DNA from: Streptomyces sp. CB02058
Lineage (GTDB): Bacteria; Actinomycetota; Actinomycetes; Streptomycetales; Streptomycetaceae
DNA length: 64,000 nt
NCBI RefSeq assembly: GCF_001905505.1
Contig: NZ_LIPG01000001.1
Location: 1,240,001 to 1,304,000 of the forward strand
Reading direction: 5' to 3'
The position numbers and the translations under genes are program-made. Shown here piece after piece: positions 36,553 to 45,307 of this stretch (within the stretch, counting starts at the first letter, position 1; each line of letters opens with the position of its first letter). The notes beneath the pieces are model-generated. The model did no database searches and was not told the origin of the DNA. It was given only the letters and a program-made list of their open reading frames with translations.

Positions 36553-36708
36553 ATGTTCGTCCTCGTCGCCGCACTGCTCCTGCTGGGGGTGGTCCTCGGG
36601 GCGGTCGCACACCTTCCGCTGCCCCTGGCCCTGACCGCCGCGGCCGTGATCGGTCTCTGGCTGGCGGTCTTCGGTGTCCGTGAACACCTCGCCCGCCGCA
36701 CCCGCTGA
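36553..36708 (+). CDS. Small two-helix membrane protein
   Basis: Protein of 51 aa with two hydrophobic segments (FVLVAALLLLGVVLGAVAHL and ALTAAAVIGLWLAVFGV) and a basic C-terminal end (REHLARRTR). ATG 36553 is preferred, with GAAAGG six nt upstream. An in-frame GTG at 36514 lies inside the second operator repeat and is unlikely. It is divergent from the TetR gene and 16 nt before the next gene, so probably cotranscribed with it. No function recognised. Confidence 0.72.
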   Translation: MFVLVAALLLLGVVLGAVAHLPLPLALTAAAVIGLWLAVFGVREHLARRTR

Positions 36709-36724
36709 CGAAGGAGCCCGCACC

Positions 36725-37006
36725 ATGACACTCGCCGCCGCACGCGCCACCACCCCCGCCCGGACGGCCACGCGTGAGGCCGACGGGCTGGCCGTCGCCT
36801 CCTTCGTGCTGGGGCTGCTCGGCCTCCTGGTGATGAACATCCTGCTCGGGCCCGTCGCCATCGTCATGGCGCTCCTGGCGCTCGCCCGCTCCACCGCCCG
36901 CCGGGGCCGCGCCCTGCTCGGACTGGGACTCGGCATCGCCGACCTGGTCGTCCTCGCCGTCCTGGTCACGGGCAACGGCACCGTCTCCTGGAGCCTGACC
37001 GGCTGA
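36725..37006 (+). CDS. DUF4190-like small membrane protein
   Basis: Protein of 93 aa with AAGGAG eight nt before its ATG. After a 20-residue Ala/Thr/Arg-rich N-terminus comes LAVASFVLGLLGLLVMNILLGPVAIVMALLAL, then RRGRALLGLGLGIADLVVLAVLV. This double-hairpin pattern matches the DUF4190 family, whose members are often septal or envelope-associated and of unknown function. It follows the 51-aa protein in the same transcript and is divergent from its putative TetR regulator. Confidence 0.78.
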   Translation: MTLAAARATTPARTATREADGLAVASFVLGLLGLLVMNILLGPVAIVMALLALARSTARRGRALLGLGLGIADLVVLAVLVTGNGTVSWSLTG

Positions 37007-37017
37007 CCGGGTCGCGC

Positions 37018-37611
37018 CTACGCGCGGACCGACCGCCAGATCTGTTCCGGCAGGAGGCGCGCGGCCTCGTCGAGGTCGACGTCGTCGATGCCCGACAGCT
37101 TGCGCCGCGCGACGGCGACGACCGGGCCGAGCACGAGGGACTCGATCAGCGGAAGGGGGAGCGGGGCCAGCTCCCCGGAGCCCACGCGCCGCTGTATCCA
37201 GCCGCCCAGCTCCGAGACCCTGGCCTCCTGCGCGTCGCGGAGTTCCCTGCCCCGCGCCATGCCCTTGCGGTCGGAGAGCGGGGAGTGCAGGAGGAGCGCG
37301 GGGCCGCTGTGTTCCCGTACGAAGGCCAGATACGCGCCCACGACGGCGGCGATGCCCTCCTCGGCCGTGCCGGAGTCCCGCACCGCCTTCGCCAGTTCGC
37401 CCAGCAGCCGGTCCAGCCAGCGGTGGCTGAGGCCGGCGACCAGGCCGTCGATGCTGCCGAAGTGGTGGTAGAGGCTGCCCAGGCTCACGCCGCTGGCCTC
37501 CACCACGGCGCTGACGGTGAGTCCCTGCTCGCCCGACGCGACGAACACCCGTAGCGCGGCGTCCAGGAGCAGATCGGAAGTGACCTCGCCGCGATGCTGC
37601 TTGGGGCTCAT
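37018..37611 (-). CDS. TetR-family regulator
   Basis: TetR-type repressor of 197 aa. The HTH lies in LLLDAALRVFVASGEQGLTVSAVVEASGVSLGSLYHHFGSIDGLVAGL. The C-terminal part is a typical helical ligand-binding domain. It is not closely similar to the TetR protein at 35826. It is divergent from the Ser/Thr kinase gene across a short region holding a 21-bp palindromic site (37660-37680), its probable autoregulatory operator. It converges with the DUF4190-like gene with an 11-nt gap. Ligand unknown. Confidence 0.87.
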   Translation of the reverse strand: MSPKQHRGEVTSDLLLDAALRVFVASGEQGLTVSAVVEASGVSLGSLYHHFGSIDGLVAGLSHRWLDRLLGELAKAVRDSGTAEEGIAAVVGAYLAFVREHSGPALLLHSPLSDRKGMARGRELRDAQEARVSELGGWIQRRVGSGELAPLPLPLIESLVLGPVVAVARRKLSGIDDVDLDEAARLLPEQIWRSVRA

Positions 37612-37659
37612 CCGCTGACCGTCCCTGTGTTCGTGAGGCGGGGTTCCTCCGCAGTGAAC

Positions 37660-37680
37660 TTCTAGAGCAGTTTTCTAGAA
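37660..37680. promoter_or_regulatory. TetR-type operator upstream of TetR and kinase genes
   Basis: ttctaga-N7-tctagaa, a perfect 7-bp inverted repeat with each half nearly palindromic (tctaga), 49 nt upstream of the TetR start. The kinase start lies 79 nt away on the other side, so both could be controlled. Confidence 0.7.
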
Positions 37681-37758
37681 AGTGCCTCCGCAACCAGTAT
37701 CCACTGGTCAGACTTCGCCTCGTACGTAAATCGTGTGTCACGGGGAGACGGTGCGGGC

Positions 37759-39543
37759 GTGTCAGATCTGGCGGGCAGCGGAGCCAAGCCGCTGGAAGCG
37801 GATGATCCACGGCAGATCGGTGGGATTCCGCTGGCGGGCCGGCTGGGTTCCGGTGGAATGGGGCGGGTGTTCCTCGGGGTCCACGAGGGGCGGTACGTCG
37901 CCGTCAAGCAGGTGCTGCCCTCGATCGCGGGTGAGGACCAGGACTTCGTACGCCGCTTCGGACACGAGCTGGACAACCTCTCCCGGCTCCCCGCCGCGGC
38001 CACCGCGCCCCTGCTGGCCAGTGACCGCGACGCCCGGCCGCCGTGGCTGGCGACGGCGTACGTGCCCGGGCTCACCCTGAGCAAGGCCCTGGAGCTGCAC
38101 GGGGGCCCGTTGCCCGCGAAGACCCTGTGGCTGCTGCTGCGCGAGGCCGCGGCGGGGCTGGTTCCCGTGCATGAACTGGGCATGGTGCACCGGGACCTCA
38201 AGCCGTCCAACGTCATGCTGACGGTCGAGGGCGCCACGGTCATCGACTTCGGCGTGGCCCGGGCGACCGAACAGAGCCAGCTGACCCGGAGCGGCATGGT
38301 GATCGGCACGCCCGCCTACATGGCTCCCGAACAGGCCACGACGAGGCGGGACCTGACCGGTGCCGCCGATGTGTTCGCCCTCGGCTCGGTCCTCGCGTAC
38401 GCGGCCGGCGGCACCCCGCCCTTCGGCGACGAGTCCGGCCCCGCGGTGCTCTACCGCATCGTGCACGAGGAGCCCGACCTGGAGGCGCTGCGGGAGCTGG
38501 ACCCCGCCCTCGCCGATGTCGTCGCGGCCTGCCTCGAAAAGGATGCCGGGGCCCGTCCCACGGCTGCGGAGCTGGTGCGGCGCGCGGAGGGACACGGGCC
38601 GTTCACGTCCCCCCTGTGGCCGGACTCCATCAGCGGCGACCTCGCGGAGAAGGCCACCTTCGCCGCGCACGTCCAGGAGATCGAGCTGCCGGAGCCCGAG
38701 TCGGTGGAGACGCTCCGCCTGGGGCGGAAGGGCGGCCCGAAGGCCCCGGAACGCCGGCGGCGCAGGCGGGTCTTCCTCGCCGTCGTCCCCGTCGTCGTGA
38801 AGGTGGGCGGAGCGACGCTCGCCGTCCAGTACCTGCCCCATGTTTCCGCTCCGGACGACGACAAGGCCGCCGGTCCGTCGGTCTCCGCCACGGCTCCGGC
38901 AGTGCCCGGTGCCTCCTCCACGACCGCGAGCCCGTCCGGCTCGGCGTCACCGGCCAGAACGCCGAAGGACAAGGAGAAGGACGAGCAGGGCGAGGGAGAG
39001 GACAGGACGCCTGCCGGCTCGTCCGCGCCGGCGCCGGAAGCCGGGGGCGCCGGGGGAGGCTCCGGCGATGCCTCCGGCGACGCCTCAGGAGCGTCGGGCT
39101 CCTCCGGCGGCTCCGGCAGCTCCGGCGGTTCCAGCGACACCGGCGGGTCCAGTGCCACCGGCGGGTCCGGCTCCGGCGGGACCGCGCCCTCCGGTAACCA
39201 CCGCTATCGCAACGGCGGGAACGGCAAGTGCCTCGCCGCCCCGTTCAACGGCTACCCGAGCACCGGGAACTGCGACGGCTCGGGCACGGTCTGGAGCGTC
39301 CGGAGCGTGTCCGGCGGATCCTTCCAGCTCGTCCACGAATCGGGCAGGTCGTGCCTCAGCGCCGGCGCGGGAGGGATCCTGCTGCTCTCGTGCAACGAGG
39401 ACGCCTCACGCCAGTGGCGGGCGGGGGCGGGAGGCACGCTCGTGAGCGTCGGCACGGGGGGCTGCCTCGGAACGGGGAACGGCGGCGGCCTCCTGGCGAG
39501 CAACTGCTCGGGAGCGGCGGCCCAGCGCTGGACCGCCGTCTGA
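37759..39543 (+). CDS. Membrane Ser/Thr protein kinase with ricin-like C-terminal domain
   Basis: Hanks-type kinase, 594 aa from GTG 37759 (GTG 37735 is an alternative start). P-loop [11 protein letters not shown] (30-40), catalytic Lys50, HRDLKPSN with Asp146, DFG Asp163 and APEQ activation segment are all present. After the kinase domain (to about 290) comes a basic stop-transfer patch [20 protein letters not shown] with a marginal membrane segment. A long Ser/Gly/Thr-rich linker follows, then a C-terminal 110-residue beta-trefoil-like domain with repeated W and Q/C motifs (GKCLAAPFN...[14 protein letters not shown]...[15 protein letters not shown]...QRWTAV). That is ricin-type lectin architecture, so the outer domain may sense sugars instead of the PASTA/peptidoglycan signals of PknB. 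Confidence 0.88.
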   Translation: MSDLAGSGAKPLEADDPRQIGGIPLAGRLGSGGMGRVFLGVHEGRYVAVKQVLPSIAGEDQDFVRRFGHELDNLSRLPAAATAPLLASDRDARPPWLATAYVPGLTLSKALELHGGPLPAKTLWLLLREAAAGLVPVHELGMVHRDLKPSNVMLTVEGATVIDFGVARATEQSQLTRSGMVIGTPAYMAPEQATTRRDLTGAADVFALGSVLAYAAGGTPPFGDESGPAVLYRIVHEEPDLEALRELDPALADVVAACLEKDAGARPTAAELVRRAEGHGPFTSPLWPDSISGDLAEKATFAAHVQEIELPEPESVETLRLGRKGGPKAPERRRRRRVFLAVVPVVVKVGGATLAVQYLPHVSAPDDDKAAGPSVSATAPAVPGASSTTASPSGSASPARTPKDKEKDEQGEGEDRTPAGSSAPAPEAGGAGGGSGDASGDASGASGSSGGSGSSGGSSDTGGSSATGGSGSGGTAPSGNHRYRNGGNGKCLAAPFNGYPSTGNCDGSGTVWSVRSVSGGSFQLVHESGRSCLSAGAGGILLLSCNEDASRQWRAGAGGTLVSVGTGGCLGTGNGGGLLASNCSGAAAQRWTAV

Positions 39544-39560
39544 GTACTGCCGGGCCCTCA

Positions 39561-39587
39561 CCCGCGGCTCCTCCGGGCTGCCGCGGG
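39561..39587 (+). terminator. Hairpin after the kinase gene
   Basis: cccgcggc (39561-39568) / gccgcggg (39580-39587), perfect 8-bp stem with an 11-nt loop, 17 nt after the stop. It probably ends the kinase transcript before the desulfurase gene. Confidence 0.55.
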
Positions 39588-39658
39588 CGGGCATCCTCCT
39601 GCGCCGGGTGCCGCCCTCGGTACGCTTCGCTCCCCGGGCTCGTAGAATCGTCTCCACC

Positions 39659-40828
39659 ATGGCTTACCTCGACCACGCCGCGACCACGCCGATGCTTCCG
39701 GAGGCGATCGCGGCGATGACCGCGCAGCTCGCCGTCACCGGCAACGCGTCCTCTCTGCACGCTGCCGGGCGCCGGGCCCGCCGTACCGTCGAGGAGTCCA
39801 GAGAGACCCTCGCCGAGGCGCTCGGCGCACGCCCCAGCGAGGTGGTCCTGACCTCCGGCGGTACCGAGGCCGACAACCTCGCCGTGAAGGGCCTCTACTG
39901 GGCCCGCCGCGACGCCGACCCCCGGCGGACCAGGGTCCTCGCCAGCCCGGTGGAGCACCACGCCGTGCTCGACGCCGTGGACTGGCTCGCCGAGCACGAG
40001 GGCGCCACCGTCGAGTACCTCCCGGTCGACACGTACGGACGGGTGCACCCGGACGTGCTGCGCGAAGCGCTCGTCCGCAGCCCCGACGACGTCGCGCTGG
40101 TCACCGTGATGTGGGCCAACAACGAGATCGGCACCATCATGCCGATACGCGAACTCGCCGAGGTCGCGCGCGAGTTCGGCGTGCCCATGCATGCCGACGC
40201 GGTGCAGGCGTTCGGGCAGCTCGACGTCGACTTCGCCGGCTCGGGGCTGGCCGCGATGACCGTCAGCGCGCACAAGATCGGCGGACCGTTCGGCATCGGC
40301 GCGCTGCTGCTCGGCCGCGACCAGACCCCGGTGCCCGTGCTGCACGGCGGCGGGCAGGAGCGGCATGTGCGCTCCGGCACCCTCGACGTGCCCGCCGTGG
40401 CCGCGTTCGCCGTGGCCGGACGGCACGCCGCCGAGGGGCGCGAGGGCTTCGCCCGTGAGATCGGCGCGCTCCGCGACGAGCTGGCCGCCGCCGTGCACAA
40501 GGCGGTGCCCGACGCCGTTCTCGGCGGTGACCCGGCCCCCGGCGGCCGGCTGCCCGCCAACGCCCACTTCACCTTCCCCGGCTGCGAGGGCGACTCCCTC
40601 CTCCTGCTGCTCGACGCCCAGGGCATCGAATGCTCCACCGGGTCCGCCTGCACGGCGGGCATCGCCCAGCCCAGCCATGTGCTGCTGGCCACCGGCACCG
40701 ACCCGGGCCTGGCACGCGGCACGCTGCGCTTCTCGCTCGGCCACACCTCCACCGCCCGGGACGTCGAGGAGGTCGCGCGGGCGATCGGCCCCGCCGTCGA
40801 GCGCGCCAGGACGGCAGGGCTCAGCTAG
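39659..40828 (+). CDS. Cysteine desulfurase (IscS/NifS family)
   Basis: PLP enzyme of 389 aa that takes sulfur from cysteine to a persulfide on its active-site Cys. PLP Lys206 is in [12 protein letters not shown]. The catalytic Cys331 lies in STGSACTAG, the IscS-type SxxSxCxxG pattern, within a loop that can reach partner proteins. HHAVL and the GGTEADNLA region bind PLP. ATG 39659 is chosen because upstream sequence is not family-like. TAGAAT at 39643-39648 could start a very short leader. The close mnmA gene on the same strand suggests sulfur goes to tRNA thiolation. Other acceptors are possible. Confidence 0.93.
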   Translation: MAYLDHAATTPMLPEAIAAMTAQLAVTGNASSLHAAGRRARRTVEESRETLAEALGARPSEVVLTSGGTEADNLAVKGLYWARRDADPRRTRVLASPVEHHAVLDAVDWLAEHEGATVEYLPVDTYGRVHPDVLREALVRSPDDVALVTVMWANNEIGTIMPIRELAEVAREFGVPMHADAVQAFGQLDVDFAGSGLAAMTVSAHKIGGPFGIGALLLGRDQTPVPVLHGGGQERHVRSGTLDVPAVAAFAVAGRHAAEGREGFAREIGALRDELAAAVHKAVPDAVLGGDPAPGGRLPANAHFTFPGCEGDSLLLLLDAQGIECSTGSACTAGIAQPSHVLLATGTDPGLARGTLRFSLGHTSTARDVEEVARAIGPAVERARTAGLS

Positions 40829-41507
40829 CCCGCGAGCCGCCCGTGGACGCCGCGCGCACCAGCTTCATGTAGCGGGGCCAGTCCCAGTGCGGTCCGGGAT
40901 CGGTGTGGTCCGTGCCGGGCACCTCGACGTGCCCGATGATGTGCTCGCGGTCCACCGGAATCCCGTACCGCTCGCATATCGCGGCCGTCAGCCGGGCCGA
41001 GGACTCGTACATCTGTGCGGTGAAGTCCTGGGGGCGGTCGACGAAGCCCTCGTGCTCGATGCCGATGCTGCGTTCGTTGAAGGAGCGGTTGCCCGCGTGG
41101 TACGCCACGTCGAGCTCGCGGATCATCTGCGTCACCCGGCCGTTCTTGCGCACGATGTAGTGCGTCGCCGCCTGGTGTGCCGGGTCCTGGAAGACACGGA
41201 CCGCGCTGGCGTAGCTGCCCTGGGTGACATGGACGATCACGCGGTCCACGCCGTAGTCGTCGGGGCGGTCCGCGCGCCGCCAGTTCGCCTCGGAGGCCGC
41301 GACCCAGCGCGCCGGGGTGTAGTCGAGCTCACCCGGCGTGCGCGGCTTCTCCACGCCCGGCACCCGCCACCAGACGCGCTTGATCTCCTCGGCCGCCAGC
41401 AGGGCCGTGCCTGCTGCCGCGACACCGCCACCGATCAGCAGTGAGCGCCGACTGATGCCGTGACCAGGTGCTTTACCCGATCCGCCGGCACTCCCGTTGT
41501 TCCCCAT
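40821..41507 (-). CDS. Tat-exported N-acetylmuramoyl-L-alanine amidase
   Basis: Amidase_2 family protein of 228 aa. Twin-arginine signal [20 protein letters not shown] (residues 19-38). The amidase domain has VIVHVTQG (first zinc His), [14 protein letters not shown] and the second zinc region [21 protein letters not shown], so the zinc site is complete. It cuts peptide side chains from MurNAc in peptidoglycan. Its stop overlaps the desulfurase end by eight nt on the opposite strand, and it is divergent from mnmA with a 61-nt gap. It is inserted between the two sulfur-relay genes, apparently without relation to them. Confidence 0.9.
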   Translation of the reverse strand: MGNNGSAGGSGKAPGHGISRRSLLIGGGVAAAGTALLAAEEIKRVWWRVPGVEKPRTPGELDYTPARWVAASEANWRRADRPDDYGVDRVIVHVTQGSYASAVRVFQDPAHQAATHYIVRKNGRVTQMIRELDVAYHAGNRSFNERSIGIEHEGFVDRPQDFTAQMYESSARLTAAICERYGIPVDREHIIGHVEVPGTDHTDPGPHWDWPRYMKLVRAASTGGSRAS

Positions 41508-41568
41508 GTCGTCCTCAACGCTTATCCGCGAGCATTCGGTTCCCGGCGCCCCGTACTCTGGAGAAGCT

Positions 41569-42702
41569 ATGACTCAGACCTCCCAGCGCCCCCTCCGTGT
41601 GCTCGCCGCCATGTCGGGCGGAGTCGACTCCGCCGTGGCGGCGGCCCGTGCCGCCGAGGCGGGCCACGACGTGACCGGTGTGCACCTCGCCCTCTCCGCG
41701 AACCCGCAGTCCTTCCGGACGGGTGCGCGCGGCTGTTGCACCATCGAGGACTCCCGTGACGCCCGCCGCGCGGCGGACGTCATCGGCATCCCGTTCTACG
41801 TCTGGGACCTCGCGGAACGCTTCCGCGAGGACGTCGTGGACGACTTCGTCGCGGAGTACGAGGCGGGGCGCACGCCCAACCCCTGCCTGCGCTGCAACGA
41901 GAAGATCAAGTTCGCCGCGCTGCTCGACAAGGCGCTGGCCCTCGGCTTCGACGCGGTCTGCACCGGCCACTACGCCACCGTCGTGCTGAACGACGACGGC
42001 AGCCGGGAGCTGCACCGCGCGTCGGACATGGCCAAGGACCAGAGCTACGTCCTCGGCGTCCTGGACGAGAAGCAGCTCGCCCACGCCATGTTCCCGCTGG
42101 GCGACACCCTGACCACCAAGGACGAGATCCGGGCCGAGGCCGAGCGCCGGGGCCTCGCGGTCGCCAAGAAGCCCGACAGCCACGACATCTGCTTCATCGC
42201 CGACGGCGACACCCAGGGCTTCCTGGCGGGCCGCCTCGGCGGCCCGGCGGAGGGCGACATCCTCGACGAGGCCGGAACGAAGGTGGGCACCCACGAGGGC
42301 GCCTTCGGCTTCACCATCGGCCAGCGCAAGGGCCTGCGCATCGGCCACCCCGCCCCCGACGGCAAGCCGCGCTACGTCCTGGACATCTCCCCGGTGAACA
42401 ACACGGTCACGGTCGGCCCGGTGGAGGCCCTGGACGTCACGGCCCTCACCGCGATCAGGCCCCGCTGGTGCGGCCTGGCGCCCGAAGGCCCCGGCACGTA
42501 CACCGCGCAGCTCCGCGCCCACGGCGGCGAGACCGAGGTGACGGCGGAACTGACCGACGGCACCCTGGCCGTCACCTTCGCCGAGCCCGTCCGGGGCGTG
42601 GCCCCCGGCCAGGCGGTCGTGCTGTACGACGGCACCCGGGTCGTCGGCTCGGCCACGATCGCGACGACGGTACGCCGCGAGAGGGCCGCGGCGGGCGGCT
42701 GA
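41569..42702 (+). CDS. mnmA: tRNA-specific 2-thiouridylase MnmA
   Basis: ATP-dependent tRNA thiolase of 377 aa that makes 2-thiouridine at position 34 of Lys, Glu and Gln tRNAs. The PP-loop is [10 protein letters not shown] (residues 13-22). Catalytic cysteines are Cys106 in NPCLRCN and Cys208 in SHDICFI. GHYA and SYVLG are conserved nearby. GGAGAAG before ATG 41569 confirms the start. Sulfur most likely comes from the desulfurase encoded about 0.7 kb upstream on the same strand, as in other bacteria. Confidence 0.96.
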   Translation: MTQTSQRPLRVLAAMSGGVDSAVAAARAAEAGHDVTGVHLALSANPQSFRTGARGCCTIEDSRDARRAADVIGIPFYVWDLAERFREDVVDDFVAEYEAGRTPNPCLRCNEKIKFAALLDKALALGFDAVCTGHYATVVLNDDGSRELHRASDMAKDQSYVLGVLDEKQLAHAMFPLGDTLTTKDEIRAEAERRGLAVAKKPDSHDICFIADGDTQGFLAGRLGGPAEGDILDEAGTKVGTHEGAFGFTIGQRKGLRIGHPAPDGKPRYVLDISPVNNTVTVGPVEALDVTALTAIRPRWCGLAPEGPGTYTAQLRAHGGETEVTAELTDGTLAVTFAEPVRGVAPGQAVVLYDGTRVVGSATIATTVRRERAAAGG

Positions 42703-42716
42703 GGGCGACGGTCGTG

Positions 42717-42751
42717 CGGGCCGGGTCGCCCCCCTGCGACGACTCGGCCCG
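42717..42751. terminator. Bidirectional hairpin between mnmA and hydrolase
   Basis: cgggccgggtcg (42717-42728) / cgactcggcccg (42740-42751), a 12-bp stem with one G-U pair and an 11-nt loop, between two convergent genes. Confidence 0.65.
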
Positions 42752-42765
42752 GCTTCACGCCCCGG

Positions 42766-43566
42766 TCAGGACGCCGTGGGCAGGAACGCGGCCCGGCCGA
42801 AGAAGTCCGCCAGCACCGGCGCGATCACATGGGGTGCCAGCTCGCGGGTCTGCCCGGTCAGGGTGCGGTGCCTGGCCCTGGGGATCGCGGCGGCGAGGGC
42901 GAGGGAGCTCTCACGGGCCTGCACGGTGCTGAAACCGCCGGTCGCCACCAGCGTGCGTGCCCGCACGGCCGCGAACCTTCCGGCGGGAACCGACCCGTCG
43001 CCCAGCAGCACGTCGTCGTAGGCGAGGGTGTGGGCCACCGCCTCCAGGCCTCGCCACAGCGGGGCCACGCGCATGCGGGCGATGGTCGCCTCCGGCACCC
43101 CGGTGCGCGACAGGTACAGCTCGACGGCGCCGCCCCGGTCACCGGCCGCCAGTAGCCGGTGCAGCTGCGCCGAGCAGCGCGACGTGTGCGGCAGACCGGC
43201 GGTGCCCGGGGTGTACGGCGGCTCGTAGACCGCGAGCAGCTCCACGGGCAGCCCCGCGGCGTGCGCCTCCAGGGCCAGCGCCCCGCCCGACAGCATGCCG
43301 AACAGCGAGACGGGCCCGCCCACCCGCGCCGCGACCGCCGCCAGGTCCTCGATCTCACGGCGGACCGTGTACGGCCCGCTGTCGCCACTGGCGCCCCGGC
43401 CCCGGCGGTCGTACGTGACGACCGTGAAGCGCGGGGCCAGCAGAGCGGCCAGCGGAGCCTCGTCGGCGGCGGTGCTCAGAGCCCCGCCGACCAGGATCAC
43501 CGGCGGCCCGTCGCCCTGGCGGCGGTACGCGATCGACGTGCCGTCACGGGAGAGAGTCTTGTCCAT
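42766..43566 (-). CDS. Alpha/beta-fold hydrolase
   Basis: Hydrolase of 266 aa with an N-terminal beta-strand typical of the family (PPVILVGGALSTAADEAPLAALL). YDRRGRGASGDSGPY is the strand-4/cap region and the nucleophile elbow is LFGMLSGGALALEAHA, where Ser is the nucleophile. A catalytic His is not obvious near the C-terminus: the segment AIPRARHRTLTGQTRELAP is the best candidate. The substrate is unknown. It converges on mnmA with a shared hairpin, and the DUF427 gene upstream reads the same way. Confidence 0.8.
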   Translation of the reverse strand: MDKTLSRDGTSIAYRRQGDGPPVILVGGALSTAADEAPLAALLAPRFTVVTYDRRGRGASGDSGPYTVRREIEDLAAVAARVGGPVSLFGMLSGGALALEAHAAGLPVELLAVYEPPYTPGTAGLPHTSRCSAQLHRLLAAGDRGGAVELYLSRTGVPEATIARMRVAPLWRGLEAVAHTLAYDDVLLGDGSVPAGRFAAVRARTLVATGGFSTVQARESSLALAAAIPRARHRTLTGQTRELAPHVIAPVLADFFGRAAFLPTAS

Positions 43567-43628
43567 GTGAGGGTGGACTGCCGGGCCGCCCGGAACTCAT
43601 CGCCCGTGCGGAGAAATGTTTCTGACGG

Positions 43629-43964
43629 TCAGCCGGGGACGACCTCGGTGCCGTAGAAGCAGAAGTGCCCCTTGATCGAGGCGACTTGCTCCTTGGGCTC
43701 CTCGTAGCTCCAGACGAGGTCCTGGGCCCCCGGCACGGACCAGTACGAGGCGTCCCCCTTGAACGGGCAGTGCGTCCGGGTCTCCGACGGCGTCAGCAGA
43801 CCGGTGCGGACGTCCTCGGGCGGCAGGTAGTAGCGGTCGGGACAGCCCGTCTCGCGCAGCACCAGAGGGCGGCGGCTCTCGGCGAGCACCTGCCCCTCGT
43901 GCACGACGCGCACCCGCACGTCCGAGGGCTCGACGGTGATGGTGTGTCCTGTGGTGGAGGTCAT
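43629..43964 (-). CDS. DUF427 domain protein
   Basis: Small protein of 111 aa of the DUF427 family. RPLVLRETGCPDRYYLPPEDVR and CPFKGDASYWSV are the conserved centre, and HFCFYGTEVVPG is close to the usual C-terminal end. The family's conserved set of Arg, Asp, Cys, Lys and Tyr is present, but its activity is unknown. There is no signal peptide. Divergent from the LOG-family gene across 65 nt. Confidence 0.87.
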   Translation of the reverse strand: MTSTTGHTITVEPSDVRVRVVHEGQVLAESRRPLVLRETGCPDRYYLPPEDVRTGLLTPSETRTHCPFKGDASYWSVPGAQDLVWSYEEPKEQVASIKGHFCFYGTEVVPG

Positions 43965-44017
43965 ATCCGATTCAGCCGTCCGGGAGCCCGGTTTCTTCCC
44001 GACCCGGGGGACGGCCG

Positions 44018-44029
44018 TACGGTGTCCGT
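44018..44029 (+). promoter_or_regulatory. Putative leaderless -10 box before LOG-family gene
   Basis: TACGGT (44018-44023) ends six nt before the ATG at 44030, with no ribosome binding site between. No -35 match is visible. Confidence 0.4.
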
Positions 44030-44569
44030 ATGAACATCTGCGTCTTCCTCTCCGCCGCCGACCTCGACGACCGCTACACCGTGCCCGCCCGGGAATTCGC
44101 CGAGCTGCTGGGCCGGGGCGGTCACACCCTGGTGTGGGGCGGATCGGAGAGCGGCCTGATGAAGGTCGTCGCCGACGGTGTGCAGGAGTCCGGCGGGCGG
44201 CTCGTCGGGGTCTCCGTGGAGTTCCTGGCGGCGAAGGCCCGGACGAACGCCGACGAGATGGTGATCGCCAAGGACCTCGCCGAGCGCAAGGCGCTGCTCC
44301 TGGAGAAGTCCGACGCGATCGTGGTCATGGTCGGCGGGACGGGCACACTCGACGAGGCGACGGAGATCCTGGAGCTCAAGAAGCACGGCAAGCACACCAA
44401 GCCCGTCGTCCTGCTGAACACCGCCGGGTTCTACGACGGCCTGCGCCAGCAGTTCCAGCGCATGGAGGACGAGGGCTTCCTGCCGCTCCCGCTCACCGAC
44501 CTGGTCTTCTTCGCCAAGGACGGCGTGGGGGCGCTGGCCTACCTGGAGGAGTCCGCCGGCCACCGGTGA
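44030..44569 (+). CDS. LOG-family (TIGR00730-type) nucleotide-binding protein
   Basis: Rossmann-fold protein of 179 aa. The pattern VGGTGTLDEATEIL is the counterpart of PGGxGTxxE of LOG proteins, which cleave nucleoside 5'-monophosphates (cytokinin riboside monophosphates in plants) to base and ribose phosphate. The leading Pro is Val here, while Gly-Gly, Gly-Thr and Glu are kept. The N-terminal motif is ICVFLSAADLDDRY and KPVVLLNTAGFYDGL is the late strand. The start looks leaderless. The SDR gene follows after 15 nt and is probably cotranscribed. Confidence 0.83.
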   Translation: MNICVFLSAADLDDRYTVPAREFAELLGRGGHTLVWGGSESGLMKVVADGVQESGGRLVGVSVEFLAAKARTNADEMVIAKDLAERKALLLEKSDAIVVMVGGTGTLDEATEILELKKHGKHTKPVVLLNTAGFYDGLRQQFQRMEDEGFLPLPLTDLVFFAKDGVGALAYLEESAGHR

Positions 44570-44584
44570 TGCGAGCATGAGGGC

Positions 44585-45274
44585 ATGACTGCTCACCTCA
44601 TCACCGGCGCCGGCTCCGGCATCGGCGCGGCCGTCGCGCGCCGCCTCCTGGAGCGCGGCGACGAGCTCGTGCTGCTCGCCCGGGACGCGGGGCGCGCCAG
44701 GGAACTGGCCGCGCTGCACCCCGGGGCCACCACCCTCGTCGGCGACCTCGGCAACCCCGACCGGCTCTCCTGGGCGTTCGGCCAGCAGCCGATGCCCGAG
44801 CGCCTCGACTCCCTGCTGCACATCGCGGGCGTCGTCGAGCTCGGCGAGGTCGGCGAACTCACCCCCAAGGCCTGGCACTTCCAGCTCAACGCCAACCTGG
44901 TCTCCCCGGCCGAGCTGACCCGTCTGCTGCTGCCGCAGCTCCGTGTCGCCAAGGGGCACGTCGTCTTCGTGAACTCCGGTGCGGGCCTCGCGGCGCACGC
45001 CGGATGGGGCGCGTACGCCGCGAGCAAGCACGGCCTCAAGGCGCTCGCCGACTCGCTGCGCCACGAGGAGCACGGCAACGGGGTCCGGGTCACCTCCGTC
45101 TACCCCGGCCGCACCGCCAGCCCCATGCAGGCCAAGGTCCACCAGCAGGAGGGCAAGGAGTACGACGCCTCGCGCTGGATCGACCCCGAGTCGGTGGCCA
45201 CCACGATCCTGCTGGCGCTCGACCTGCCGAGGGACGCCGAGATCAACGACCTGACGGTGCGCCCCGGCCGCTGA
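44585..45274 (+). CDS. Short-chain dehydrogenase/reductase
   Basis: Short classical SDR of 229 aa. The NAD(P) motif is ITGAGSGIGAAVARRL (residues 5-20), the NAG-like region is LLHIAGVVELGEV, the catalytic Ser is in VFVNSGAGL and the YxxxK motif is YAASKHG. The first strand is followed by basic residues (ARRLLERGDELVLLARD), suggesting NADP preference. Located 15 nt after the LOG gene and ahead of the MetE-like gene. Substrate not inferable. Confidence 0.9.
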   Translation: MTAHLITGAGSGIGAAVARRLLERGDELVLLARDAGRARELAALHPGATTLVGDLGNPDRLSWAFGQQPMPERLDSLLHIAGVVELGEVGELTPKAWHFQLNANLVSPAELTRLLLPQLRVAKGHVVFVNSGAGLAAHAGWGAYAASKHGLKALADSLRHEEHGNGVRVTSVYPGRTASPMQAKVHQQEGKEYDASRWIDPESVATTILLALDLPRDAEINDLTVRPGR

Positions 45275-45295
45275 GAACCCGTGGTCCCGGGCCCG

Positions 45296-45307
45296 TAGGC
45301 TTTGCGC
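45296..45307 (+). promoter_or_regulatory. Putative leaderless -10 box before MetE-like gene
   Basis: TAGGCT (45296-45301) lies six nt before the GTG at 45308, again without a Shine-Dalgarno. It could serve a promoter within the apparent operon. Confidence 0.4.
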
